The notes: generated by a model not told the origin, from the sequence alone. 8,991 nucleotides of DNA from JBDSTZ01 sp039927975 (GCA_039927975.1 JBDSTZ010000299.1:1-8991); one strand, 5' to 3'; shown: positions 1-7,538, counted from the first letter of the stretch. A program made the numbers and translations.

Positions 1-932
1 CCCTCCTCGCGCGCCTCGACCATGGTCGCCTTGAGCGCGTTCTGGATCGAGCTGTCGGCTTGCGGCGACAGCGCCAGGCTGACGTCGCGCGCGAGGATGC
101 GCAAGCGCAGGCGGGTGCCCGTCGCCAGCGCCGCGTGCGCGATGTGCAGCGCGCCGCCGGCCACGCGCAGGCGCAGCAGGCCGTAGGCGGCGTCGACGTC
201 GTCGACCACGCCGTCGACCAGCGCGCCGGTGTCAGCGCCGAGCGCGCCCGACAGATCAAGCCTGGCGAGGGTGTCGGCGGCAGGACCGCTGGCCAGCACG
301 CGGCCGCCATCGAGCAGCACGATGTGGTCGGCCAGGCGCGCCACTTCGGCCATCGAATGGCTCACGTACAGCATGGGAATGGCGAGCTCGCGCTGGATGC
401 GTTCGAGGTAGGGCAGCACATCTTCCCTGCGCTTGCGGTCGAGCGCGGCGAGCGGCTCGTCGAGCAGCAGCAGGCGCGGGCTGGTCAACAGGGCCCTGGC
501 GATCGCCACGCGCTGACGGTCGCCGCCGGACAGCTCGGCGCTGCGGCGTGTCAGAAAATCGCCGATTCCCAGCAGGTCGATCGCCTGCCGCCTGGCCGCG
601 TCGCTGGTCTGCGCGCGCTTGCTGGCGAAGTCCAGATTGCCGTTCACGTCCAGATGCTCGAACAGGCTCGCTTCCTGGAACACGTAGCCGAGCGCGCGCC
701 GGTGAGTCGGCACGAAAATGCCGCGATCGGCGTCCTGCCAGATTTCGCCATTGACGTCGAGATAAGCGCCGGGATGCCGATCGAGGCCGGCGATGGCGCG
801 CAGCAGCGTGGTCTTGCCCGAGCCGGAATGGCCGAACAGCGCACTGACGCCGCGTCCGGGCAGGGCCAGCTCGGCGTCGAGCGTGAAGCCCGGACGCGCG
901 ACGCGCAGGCGCAGGCGAATCTGCTGGTTCAT
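1..932 (-). CDS. modC: ModC, molybdate ABC transporter ATP-binding protein (3' end cut by window edge)
   Basis: This is the ATPase that powers molybdate import through ModB at the inner membrane. The frame is open from the ATG at 932 to the left edge, giving 310 residues plus a partial codon. Visible motifs are Walker A GHSGSGKT (34-41), Q-loop VFQE (84-87), ABC signature LSGGD (134-138), Walker B LLLLDEP (154-160) and the H-loop His192. After residue 250 comes a separate C-terminal region. It ends in LRILARDVSLAL and SSIQNALKA, typical of the TOBE/Mop molybdate-binding domain that separates ModC from other importer ATPases. ModC proteins are usually about 350-360 residues, so roughly 40-50 residues lie outside the window. 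The ATG overlaps the modB stop by 4 bases (ATGA), which implies translational coupling. Family assignment is firm; the specificity for molybdate over tungstate is inferred from the operon. Confidence 0.95.
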   Translation of the reverse strand, partial: MNQQIRLRLRVARPGFTLDAELALPGRGVSALFGHSGSGKTTLLRAIAGLDRHPGAYLDVNGEIWQDADRGIFVPTHRRALGYVFQEASLFEHLDVNGNLDFASKRAQTSDAARRQAIDLLGIGDFLTRRSAELSGGDRQRVAIARALLTSPRLLLLDEPLAALDRKRREDVLPYLERIQRELAIPMLYVSHSMAEVARLADHIVLLDGGRVLASGPAADTLARLDLSGALGADTGALVDGVVDDVDAAYGLLRLRVAGGALHIAHAALATGTRLRLRILARDVSLALSPQADSSIQNALKATMVEAREE

Positions 933-1603
933 AGCGGACGCCGTTGCGGGTTGAAGGTGTAGAGCAGCAGCAGCGCGACAAAGCTCAGCGCCAGCATGCC
1001 GCCGGCCAGCCAGTGCGCCTGCGCGTATTCGAGCGCTTCGACATGGCCGTAGATCTGCACCGCGACCACGCGGGTCTTGTCGGGGATGTTCCCGCCGATC
1101 ATCAGCACCACGCCGAACTCGCCGAGTGTGTGCGCGAAGCCAAGCGTGGCGGCGCTGATGAAGCCGGGCCGCGCCAGCGGCAGCACCACCGAGAAGAAAG
1201 TGTCGAACGGGCTGGCGCGCAGGGTCGCCGCCACTTCGAGCGGGCGCTCGCCGATCGCGGAAAAGGCATTGACCAGCGGCTGGACCACGAAGGGCAGCGA
1301 GTAGATCAAGGAGCCGATCACCAGGCCCGCAAAGGTGAACGGCAGCAGGCCGATGCCGAGTGATTCAGTCAGGCGGCCGAGCGGGCCGTGCGGGCCCATC
1401 GCCACCAGCAGATAGAAGCCGAGGACCGAGGGCGGCAGCACCAGCGGCAGCGCGACCAGCGCGCCGGCCAGGTGCCTGATCGGCGAGCGGGAGCGCGCCA
1501 GCCACCACGCCAGCGGCGTGCCAAGCAACAGCAGCAGGATGGTCACGATGGCGGCCAGTTTGAGGCTGAGCCAGACGGCGCCCCAGTCTTCAGGCGTCAG
1601 CAT
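929..1603 (-). CDS. modB: ModB, molybdate ABC transporter permease
   Basis: This is the inner-membrane channel subunit of the molybdate importer, 224 residues, the usual length for ModB. Hydrophobic segments fall at about 14-34, 46-69, 86-112, 150-172 and 199-216, giving about five membrane helices. The cytoplasmic coupling loop that contacts ModC is at 123-147, starting EVAATLRASP and ending LPLARPG. In the general EAA-loop consensus a Gly is usual where this protein has Arg129; I recall the LRASP form from related ModB proteins, so it may be a subfamily trait. The GEFGVVLMIGG stretch (161-171) is typical of the family. The start lies 7 bases after the modA stop and the stop overlaps modC by 4 bases, so modA, modB and modC form one tight operon. 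No strong Shine-Dalgarno precedes the ATG, which fits coupled translation from modA. Confidence 0.95.
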   Translation of the reverse strand: MLTPEDWGAVWLSLKLAAIVTILLLLLGTPLAWWLARSRSPIRHLAGALVALPLVLPPSVLGFYLLVAMGPHGPLGRLTESLGIGLLPFTFAGLVIGSLIYSLPFVVQPLVNAFSAIGERPLEVAATLRASPFDTFFSVVLPLARPGFISAATLGFAHTLGEFGVVLMIGGNIPDKTRVVAVQIYGHVEALEYAQAHWLAGGMLALSFVALLLLYTFNPQRRPL

Positions 1604-1610
1604 GGGACGC

Positions 1611-2351
1611 TCACAGGGCGTAGCCGAAGGACGCGATCAGCGCCCGCGCCTTGTCGCTTTGCAGGTAGCGCAGGAAGGCGGCGGCGGCCGGCTTGCCCTT
1701 GCCCTGCGCAAGCACGACGGCGTCCTGGCGGATCGGCCGATAGAGCTGACTCGGCACCAGCCAGGCCGAGCCGGCCTTGAGTTTGCCGCCTTCCTGCACC
1801 TGCGACAGCGCGACGAAGCCAAGCTGCGCGGCGCCCGAGACGACGAACTGGTGGGTCTGCGAAACGGACTCGCCGAATACGAGTTTCGGCTGCAGGGCGT
1901 CGTACAGATTCAGCTTTTGCATGACGTCCATGGCCGCCGCGCCGTAGGGGGCGAGCTTCGGCTCGGCGATCGCCAGATGCGCGAAGCCGCCCTTCGCGAG
2001 CACGGCGCCTTGGGCGTCGACCAGCCCTGGCTGCGCGCTCCACAGAACCAGCTTGCCGATCGCGTAGGTGAGGCGGCTGCCGGCGACCGTGGCGCCTTCC
2101 TGTTCAAGCCGGGCGGGCGTTACGTCGTCGGCGGCCAGCAAGACGTCGAACGGCGCGCCGTTCTTGATCTGCGCGTAGAACTTGCCGGTCGCGCCGTAGC
2201 TGGCCAGTACCTTGTGGCCGGTGTCGTGCTCGAACCGGGCGGCGATCAGCTTCATGGGCGCGGTGAAATTGGCGGCCACGGCTACCCGCACGTCTTCGGC
2301 GCTTGCAGGGCCGGCGGCAAGCAGGATCAGTAATGCGGCGAAGCGAATCAT
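1611..2351 (-). CDS. modA: ModA, periplasmic molybdate-binding protein
   Basis: This protein captures molybdate (probably also tungstate) in the periplasm and delivers it to ModBC. It has 246 residues, normal for ModA. Residues 1-18 (MIRFAALLILLAAGPASA) form a signal peptide with a PASA cleavage site, so the mature protein starts near EDVRVAVAANF. Family stretches include AANFTAPM (about 26-33), YGATGKFYAQIKNG, FDVLLAADD, the APYGAAA hinge region and VSGAAQLGFVALSQ near the C-terminus. It has no lipobox, so it should be soluble. The ATG at 2351 is the only start that keeps an intact signal peptide. Its ribosome site is weak (GGA about 8 bases upstream). It is the first gene of modABC, and a ModE-like palindrome lies 22 bases upstream, so high-molybdate repression is likely. 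Confidence 0.95.
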   Translation of the reverse strand: MIRFAALLILLAAGPASAEDVRVAVAANFTAPMKLIAARFEHDTGHKVLASYGATGKFYAQIKNGAPFDVLLAADDVTPARLEQEGATVAGSRLTYAIGKLVLWSAQPGLVDAQGAVLAKGGFAHLAIAEPKLAPYGAAAMDVMQKLNLYDALQPKLVFGESVSQTHQFVVSGAAQLGFVALSQVQEGGKLKAGSAWLVPSQLYRPIRQDAVVLAQGKGKPAAAAFLRYLQSDKARALIASFGYAL

Positions 2352-2373
2352 GAGGAGTCCAGCGTTGGCAATG

Positions 2374-2397
2374 CGTTATGTTCGGCAGTATATAACG
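2374..2397 (-). promoter_or_regulatory. ModE-like operator overlapping the modA promoter
   Basis: This is a 24-bp imperfect palindrome. Read on the minus strand it begins CGTTATAT and ends ACATAACG, and 9 of 12 symmetric base pairs match. From memory, the E. coli modA operator bound by ModE has the same arms and the same overall length. A -10-like hexamer, TATACT, lies inside it (2392-2387), so a bound repressor would cover the promoter. I see no convincing -35: TTCGTT at the 17-bp spacing is poor. It ends 22 bases before the modA ATG. No modE gene is present in the window. Confidence 0.75.
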
Positions 2398-2445
2398 TAA
2401 CTGGCCACGAACGAACTAAGGGATTAACGAGGGGAGAGAGAAAGG

Positions 2446-2480
2446 CGGCGCGGCGCGGCGCGGCGCGGCGCGGCGCGGCG
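2446..2480. repeat. Seven tandem copies of CGGCG
   Basis: Seven exact uninterrupted copies of the pentamer CGGCG lie in the 206-base non-coding stretch between modA (ends at 2351 on its 5' side) and the peptidase gene (stop at 2558). A purine-rich run (2431-2445) precedes it. A 7-bp inverted repeat, GCGCGGC (2473-2479) with GCCGCGC (2490-2496), overlaps its right end. The unit is 5 bp and non-coding, so slippage would change the spacing upstream of the modA promoter, not a reading frame. Confidence 0.9.
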
Positions 2481-2513
2481 GCCGACGGGGCCGCGCGTGC
2501 TGGGGATCAGTAC

Positions 2514-2550
2514 CGCAGGCCCGTTCGCGCGTGGCGCGAACGGGCCTGCG
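2514..2550 (-). terminator. Perfect 17-bp hairpin after the M49 peptidase gene, likely terminator
   Basis: Two perfectly complementary 17-base arms (2514-2530 and 2534-2550) flank a 3-base loop, GTG on the plus strand. It starts 7 bases past the peptidase stop (TAG, 2560-2558) on the minus strand, where a transcription terminator would be expected. No U-run follows on the minus strand. The only T-run nearby, T6 at 2561-2566, lies on the plus-strand side about 10 bases past the stem. The hairpin may therefore act as a non-canonical or bidirectional terminator, or protect the 3' end of the transcript. Confidence 0.6.
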
Positions 2551-2557
2551 TCGTCCG

Positions 2558-4276
2558 CTATTTTTTGACCGCCTTCGCCGGCGTGGCCGTCAGCGAGGCC
2601 GCCGTCACGAAGGTCGGCCGGATATCGTTCGGCACCACCTTCATCTTGTCGAGCGCCTTCTGCACGTCGGGACGAATGACCACGTATTTGGTCATCATGT
2701 CCTTGGCGCGCGCGTAGTCGCCGGTCGCTTCGATGGTCAGGAATTCGCGGTCAAGGTCCATCACCGCCTGCTTGATCTTCTTGAAGTCGACCGCGAAGGT
2801 GCCGTCGCCCTGCGAGACGAAACCGCCCTTGTCGAGCAGGTAGTTGACCTGGATGGCCATGCCGCGCGCGTGCGAGTCGGTCAGGCCGAAATGCAGGGTG
2901 CGGAAGGCCGAGGCGAGGAAGGTGTTGTACAACTTGCGCTCGGCCGCCTCGCCCTGCCCCAGGGTGTCCTTCAACTGGCCTTTCTCCATCATGAACGCCA
3001 GCGCCCACAAGCCGGTGACGTCGGCCTTGGCTTCTTCGATGGTCGAGTAGGTGTCCTTCAAGTCCTGGCGCGGGGTCGAGGCTTTGCCGTCGACTTTGGT
3101 GATGTGCGGGCCGAGGCCGTGGGTGATTTCATGCGCCAGGATGTGGGTGAAGAAGGAGTTGAAATCGAGGTCCTTGAGGGCGTCGGGTTTGAGCACCAGC
3201 CTGGCGATCGGCGTCAAGGTCGACTTGAACTTGGCTTCCTGGATGTTCTTGAGCATGACGCGCTTCGAGCCGCGCTTGCTGATCACGCGCTCGTCGTTCG
3301 GCAGATTGTAGGCGGCCGTCTGAATGCCCATGTTGCCGTCGCCCGCGCCGATCACCTGGTTCACCACCACCATCGGCGCCTGCGCGCCGACCTTCGGATT
3401 GCGGTACTGCGCGTCGAGCGGCAGATTGTCTTCCAGCTCCTGCAGGTGCTTGCCGAAGAAATCGAGCTTCTTCGTTTCGACCGGGTCGCGCACATTCACG
3501 TAGGCCTCGAACGCGGCCTTGTAGCCATACAGCTCGTCGTTGTAGGTCTCGTACGGGCCGATGGTGACGTCGACCGGGGAATCGAGGTCCATCCACGCCA
3601 GGTCGGAATCGTAGTAATCGTTCGACAGGAAGGCGTCGGCGCGCAGGTTGAGGAATTTCTTGAGCGAGGCGTTGTCGGTCGCGGCGGCGGCCTTTTTCAG
3701 CAGGGCCGACAGGCGGGTCAACTCGGGCTTGTATTCGTCCGAATATTTGACGATCTTGTTCTTGCCGTCGGCGCCGGCGCGGATGGTGGTGAAGAACCAC
3801 TGGGCCTGTTCCTTGTCGGCCGCCGGCAAGCCGTTCATCCAGGTGTCGAGCGAGGCCTTGGTGGCGCCGTTCGGGTAGAAGTTGGCGCCTTCCGGCTTCT
3901 TGTCGGGGATAGCGATGCCGGCGTAGGTGGCCGGCATGAAGGAACGGTGGTCGTCGAGGATCGACCAGGGGCCCTTGTTGAGCCAAAAGTAGTCGAGCCG
4001 AGCGCGGCCAAGTTCGGAGTTGTCCTTCCTTAGCGCGGTCCACAGCGCCTCGTTGCCGGACCATCGCTGGCGCAGCTGCAGCGTGTCGATGATGCGGGCC
4101 GCTTCGACCAGCGCGGTGATCGCGCTGCGGTCCCCCGCCGACAGGCCGGAGGTGTCGGCCTTTAATTCGACCGGGGCGAAGCGTTTGGATTTGGCGGTCA
4201 GCTCGGCCGCTGTGTCGGCGGCGTTGGCGGAACCGGCTGCGAGCAAAAGGATAATTGGTGCCAGCAAGTTTTTCAT
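2558..4276 (-). CDS. Secreted M49-family (dipeptidyl-peptidase III-like) zinc peptidase
   Basis: This is a predicted zinc metallopeptidase of 572 residues. Residues 1-19 (MKNLLAPIILLLAAGSANA) form a classic signal peptide with an ANA cleavage site and no lipobox, so it should act in the periplasm or outside the cell. The zinc site is HEITH (His382, Glu383, His386), followed by Gly-Leu-Gly-Pro-His. The third ligand motif is EEAKAD (414-419), matching the EExxA[DE] motif of M49. The segment GPYETYNDELYGYKAAFEAY (241-260) is also characteristic of the M49 domain. Canonical DPP III has a six-residue HExxGH motif; this one has the five-residue HExxH form. I chose the ATG at 4276 because it restores the signal peptide. 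The same frame extends upstream to 4654, but that would overlap the channel gene and bury the signal. Exopeptidase activity is inferred; the natural substrate is unknown. It lies 106 bases after the channel gene on the same strand and could be partly cotranscribed. Confidence 0.85.
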   Translation of the reverse strand: MKNLLAPIILLLAAGSANAADTAAELTAKSKRFAPVELKADTSGLSAGDRSAITALVEAARIIDTLQLRQRWSGNEALWTALRKDNSELGRARLDYFWLNKGPWSILDDHRSFMPATYAGIAIPDKKPEGANFYPNGATKASLDTWMNGLPAADKEQAQWFFTTIRAGADGKNKIVKYSDEYKPELTRLSALLKKAAAATDNASLKKFLNLRADAFLSNDYYDSDLAWMDLDSPVDVTIGPYETYNDELYGYKAAFEAYVNVRDPVETKKLDFFGKHLQELEDNLPLDAQYRNPKVGAQAPMVVVNQVIGAGDGNMGIQTAAYNLPNDERVISKRGSKRVMLKNIQEAKFKSTLTPIARLVLKPDALKDLDFNSFFTHILAHEITHGLGPHITKVDGKASTPRQDLKDTYSTIEEAKADVTGLWALAFMMEKGQLKDTLGQGEAAERKLYNTFLASAFRTLHFGLTDSHARGMAIQVNYLLDKGGFVSQGDGTFAVDFKKIKQAVMDLDREFLTIEATGDYARAKDMMTKYVVIRPDVQKALDKMKVVPNDIRPTFVTAASLTATPAKAVKK

Positions 4277-4302
4277 GTAAAGGTTCTCAGGATAGAAGAA
4301 CA

Positions 4303-4322
4303 AGGATTGTATTCCTAATCCT
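4303..4322 (-). promoter_or_regulatory. Possible promoter and inverted repeat upstream of the peptidase gene
   Basis: The 106-base gap between the channel gene and the peptidase gene contains an inverted repeat, AGGATT (4303-4308) and AATCCT (4317-4322), with an 8-base spacer. Overlapping it on the minus strand is TACAAT (4311-4306), which matches 5 of 6 bases of a sigma70 -10 box and lies 29 bases from the ATG. No acceptable -35 is found at 15-19 bp spacing, so an own promoter for the peptidase is only possible, not shown. Confidence 0.25.
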
Positions 4323-4382
4323 GGCGCGCACACCTGCGCCCGCGCGCCCTCCCCGGCACCTTTTCCGCAGCCCGGCGCCGCC

Positions 4383-5840
4383 TTAGCGCATCGTCGCCAG
4401 CGGCGCCTCGGTGGTCCAGCCGGCGCCGAGCGAACGCGCCACCGCCACTGCCGCCAGCAGGCGCTGGGTGCGGATCTGCACGGCGGCGCGGTCGGCCGCC
4501 AGTGAACTGCGCTGCGCATCGGTGACGTCGAGATAGTTCGATACGCCTCGGTCGTAACGCGCCTGGGCGACCACGAAGGCGCGCGCGGCAGCCTGCTGCG
4601 AGGCGGCCTGCGTTTCGCCCTGCAGGCGGCGCTGCTGCACGTCGGAGAGGGCATCCTCGACTTCGCGCAGGGCGGTCAGCAGGCGCGTCTCGTGGTTGGC
4701 CACGGCTTCCTCGTAACGCGCTTTCGAGACGGCCAGGTTGGCCTTGTTGCGGCCGCCGTCGAACAGCGGCAGCGACAGCGCCAGCGGGCCTACCGAGAAC
4801 TGGCGCGCGCCGCCGTCGGTGAGGTTGCGCAGGCTTTCGGACGCCAGCCCGAAGTTACCGGTCAGGCTGAGCGATGGGTAGAACGCGCCTTCGGCCACGC
4901 CGACTTGCGCGTTGGCCGCGCGCAGCGAGGCGACGCTGGAGGCCAGGTCGGGCCGCTGCGCCAGCAGGCTGGCGGGCAGGCCGACCGGAATGGCGGGCGG
5001 CTGCGGCAGTTCGGCGCCGGCGGCGGCCGCCACCAGCGGGGTCGATGGCGACACGCCCACCAGGGTGGCCAACGCGTGTTCGAGGGTATTGCGCTGGCGC
5101 TGCACCTCGTGCAGGTCGGCCTCGGCGTTGGCGCGCTCGATGCGCGCGCGCGACAGATCGAGTTCGTTCGACAGGCCGGCGTTGAAGCGCGCCTCGACCA
5201 ACTGGGCCGATTCGCGCCGGGTGTCGAGGGCGTTCTTCAGGATGGTCATTTCGGCGTCGGTGCCGCGCAGCTGCCAGTAGGTGTTGGCCACTTGGGCCGA
5301 CAGCAGCAGGATCACGCCGGCGCGGTCGTCCTGCGCCACCAGCGCCTGGGCGTCGGCCGCTTCGACCACGCGCTTGACGCGGCCCCACAGATCAAGTTCG
5401 TAGGACAGCTGGGCGCCGACGGTGAAGTTGTTGCCTTCGATCGAGCGTCCGCCCAGCGCCAGGGCTTGCGAGGTTTGCGAGGAGGTGCGCGAATTCGATA
5501 CCGATCCGCCCACGTTCACCGTCGGCGCCAGGCTGGCGCGGTACACGCCGAGCTGGGCCTGGGCTTGCAGCAGGCGCTGGGCGCTGGCCTTCACGCCCGG
5601 GTTTTCGCGCACGGCCCGCTGTTCGAGCGTGTTGAGGGTGTCGTCGCGGAACACGGTCCACCACTCGGGCGGCAGGCGCGCGGTGTCGGCGGCGGCGCCG
5701 TCGGCGTGGCGGAAGGCCGGCGTGGCGATGCCGGCCGGCTCCTTGAAGTCGCTGCCGACGGTGGCGCAGCCGGTCAGCAAGGCGATCGAGGCGGCCATCG
5801 AGGCGGCAAGGACGGTTTTAAGCAGTGGCTTGATCATCAT
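4383..5840 (-). CDS. Outer-membrane efflux lipoprotein, NodT/OprM family
   Basis: This is the outer-membrane channel of a tripartite efflux pump, a trimeric barrel with a long periplasmic alpha-tunnel. From the ATG at 5840 it has 485 residues, the normal size. Residues 1-25 form a lipoprotein signal with lipobox LLTGC; Cys25 would be lipidated. Two OEP repeats follow. Family stretches are PPEWWTVFRDDTLN (57-70), YRASLAPTVNVGG (100-112), YELDLWGRVKR (147-157), GAFYPSLSLTGNFG (318-331) and LPLFDGGRNKANL (357-369). The frame stays open to an ATG at 5888, but that adds 16 polar residues before the signal peptide, so 5840 (or the adjacent ATG at 5837) is preferred. GAGA lies just upstream as a weak ribosome site. 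It starts 54 bases after the transporter stop and should be the third gene of the pump operon. Fit to the family is strong; the exported compound is unknown. Confidence 0.93.
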   Translation of the reverse strand: MMIKPLLKTVLAASMAASIALLTGCATVGSDFKEPAGIATPAFRHADGAAADTARLPPEWWTVFRDDTLNTLEQRAVRENPGVKASAQRLLQAQAQLGVYRASLAPTVNVGGSVSNSRTSSQTSQALALGGRSIEGNNFTVGAQLSYELDLWGRVKRVVEAADAQALVAQDDRAGVILLLSAQVANTYWQLRGTDAEMTILKNALDTRRESAQLVEARFNAGLSNELDLSRARIERANAEADLHEVQRQRNTLEHALATLVGVSPSTPLVAAAAGAELPQPPAIPVGLPASLLAQRPDLASSVASLRAANAQVGVAEGAFYPSLSLTGNFGLASESLRNLTDGGARQFSVGPLALSLPLFDGGRNKANLAVSKARYEEAVANHETRLLTALREVEDALSDVQQRRLQGETQAASQQAAARAFVVAQARYDRGVSNYLDVTDAQRSSLAADRAAVQIRTQRLLAAVAVARSLGAGWTTEAPLATMR

Positions 5841-5894
5841 TATTCTCACAGTCTGATTGTTGGGTGCACGCACGCGGGGAGGCAGCACGGGGGC

Positions 5895-7511
5895 CTAGTG
5901 GCCGCCACCGCCGCCGCTTGACGGCGCCTTGATTTTCTTGGCGAACCACAGCACGCCGATGCAGCCGAGCAGCACCACGCCCATGATCAGGAAGCCGTCG
6001 TTGTAGGCCATCACATACGCTTCGCGCCGCACCACGCGGTCGATCGCGGCCAGGGCCTGGTTACCGGCGGTGACCGGGTCGATGCCGCGTCCCACAAAGG
6101 CGGCGGTCAATTCGTCGAGGCGCTGCTGGGTGGCGCTGGAAAAGCCGGTGATCGCCTCGCCGATGCGGGCCGAGTGGAAGTGCTCGCGGTTGGTCAGGGT
6201 GGTGGCCAGCATGGCGATGCCGATCGAGCCGCCCAGGTTGCGGGTCATGTTGAACAGGCTCGATGCCGACGCCATGTCGCGCGGCGGGATGCCGTTCATC
6301 GCGAAGTTCGACAGCGTAAGCATGACAAAGGGCTGGCCGAGCGCGCGCACCACTTGCGACCAGAGCAGCTGGTCGTAGCCGGTGGTGGCGTCCATGTGGG
6401 CATTCATCAGGCAGGACACGCCGAACAGCAGCAGGCCGAACGAGCACAGGATGCGGTTGTCGACGCGCGAGGACAGCGCGGCGGCGAACGGCATGATGAA
6501 CAGCTGCGGCAGGCCGGCCCACATGATGATTTCGCCGATCTGCATCGGGGTGTAGCCGGCGATCTGGCCCAGGTACAGCGGCAGCAGGAAGGAGGCGCCG
6601 TACAGGCCCATGCCGACCGCCGCCGACAGCGCTGTCGCTACCAGGAAGCCGCGCTCTCCATACAGGCGCAGGTTGACGAAGGGCTCGGCCTTGGTGAAGG
6701 CGATCGTGATCCAGCCGAGGATGCCGGTCAGCGCCAGCGCGGCGAAGGTGATGATGAAGCCGGAGTCGAACCAGTCTTTCGAGTTGCCCTCTTCCAGGAA
6801 AATGGTCAGGCTGCCCAAGCCCACGGCCATGAAGAAGATGCCGGTCCAGTCGGCGCTGGCGAGCAGTTTGAGCTGCATCTTTTCGCGGTCCATACCCCAC
6901 CAGATGCCGGCGATCAGCAGTATGCCGGGCACCCAGTTAATGTAGAACACCGAAGGCCAGCCGTACAACTCGGACAGGTAGCCGCCGAGGGTCGGGCCCA
7001 TGGTCGGCGCCAGGGTCGCCGTCAGGCCGAAGATGGCCATGCCGGTCGCGCGTTTGCGCGGCGGCAGCTTGGCCATCACCAGCGTCATCGCCATCGGGAT
7101 CAGGGCGCCGCCGGTGAAGCCTTGCAGCATGCGGAACACGATCATGCTGGGCAGGTTCCAGGCCGAGCCGCACAGGGTCGAGAACACCACGAACAGGCCG
7201 GTGGTGCCGATCATGTAGTTGCGCATGCCGAACACGCGCACCATCAGCGCGGCCATCGGAATGACGATGATCTCGGCGCACAGGTAGGCGGTGGAGATCC
7301 ACGAGCCCTCTTCCTGGGTCGCCGACAGGGTGCCGAGGATATCCTTGAGCGAGGCGTTGGTGATCTGGATGTCGAGCACCGCCATGAAGGCGCCGAGCAT
7401 GCCGGCCGCCACCGCGATCCAGGTGCGCAGCGTGACCTTGTCGGCGATGACGGGGAAGGCGGCCGGTCCCTTGGGCGGGGCGCCGGCGGCGTTGAGTGTG
7501 GTGCTGCTCAT
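5895..7511 (-). CDS. emrB: DHA2-family (EmrB/QacA type) MFS drug efflux transporter
   Basis: This is a proton-driven inner-membrane drug exporter of 538 residues, consistent with 14 membrane helices. The first helix carries the DHA2 motif AVLDIQITNASL (44-55). The antiporter motif C is in helix 5, with GLTATLAPTMGPTLGGYL at 162-179 (GPxxGG). Motif A-like FGMRNYMIG is at 94-102. ASSLFNMTRNLGGSIGIAML (416-435) is typical of EmrB proteins. A longer periplasmic segment at about 440-500 precedes the last helix, also typical. The protein ends in an unusual SSGGGGGH tail. A good ribosome site (AAGGA, 7521-7517) lies 5 bases before the ATG. The start is 27 bases after the stop of the fusion-protein gene, placing it second in the operon. 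EmrB is a family-level label: which drugs or metabolites are moved cannot be read from sequence. Confidence 0.95.
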   Translation of the reverse strand: MSSTTLNAAGAPPKGPAAFPVIADKVTLRTWIAVAAGMLGAFMAVLDIQITNASLKDILGTLSATQEEGSWISTAYLCAEIIVIPMAALMVRVFGMRNYMIGTTGLFVVFSTLCGSAWNLPSMIVFRMLQGFTGGALIPMAMTLVMAKLPPRKRATGMAIFGLTATLAPTMGPTLGGYLSELYGWPSVFYINWVPGILLIAGIWWGMDREKMQLKLLASADWTGIFFMAVGLGSLTIFLEEGNSKDWFDSGFIITFAALALTGILGWITIAFTKAEPFVNLRLYGERGFLVATALSAAVGMGLYGASFLLPLYLGQIAGYTPMQIGEIIMWAGLPQLFIMPFAAALSSRVDNRILCSFGLLLFGVSCLMNAHMDATTGYDQLLWSQVVRALGQPFVMLTLSNFAMNGIPPRDMASASSLFNMTRNLGGSIGIAMLATTLTNREHFHSARIGEAITGFSSATQQRLDELTAAFVGRGIDPVTAGNQALAAIDRVVRREAYVMAYNDGFLIMGVVLLGCIGVLWFAKKIKAPSSGGGGGH

Positions 7512-7538
7512 GATGGTCCTTGGCTGAAGAGTGGCGGC

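Noticed and set aside
60..962. A 300-codon plus-strand frame at the left edge
   Set aside because: It is the shadow of modC, whose minus-strand frame carries all the ABC ATPase motifs and runs off the edge without a stop.
2531..4033. A 500-codon plus-strand frame antisense to the peptidase gene
   Set aside because: The minus-strand gene has a signal peptide and zinc-site motifs; the plus-strand product shows no family features and starts inside the hairpin.
4323..4348. GC-rich 7-bp inverted repeat (GGCGCGC and GCGCGCC) after the channel gene, as a terminator
   Set aside because: The stem is short, the loop is 12 bases and no T-run follows; such repeats are frequent by chance at this base composition.
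4277..4654. A 126-residue N-terminal extension of the peptidase
   Set aside because: It overlaps the 3' end of the channel gene out of frame, is Arg/Ser/Pro-rich, and would bury the signal peptide that begins at the ATG at 4276.
5841..5888. A 16-residue longer start of the channel protein at 5888
   Set aside because: It would place polar residues before an intact lipoprotein signal peptide; the ATG at 5840 gives the normal arrangement.
4692..5921. A 409-codon plus-strand frame antisense to the channel gene
   Set aside because: Low-complexity Gly/Arg/Gln composition, no domain, and fully overlaps a clear NodT-family gene.
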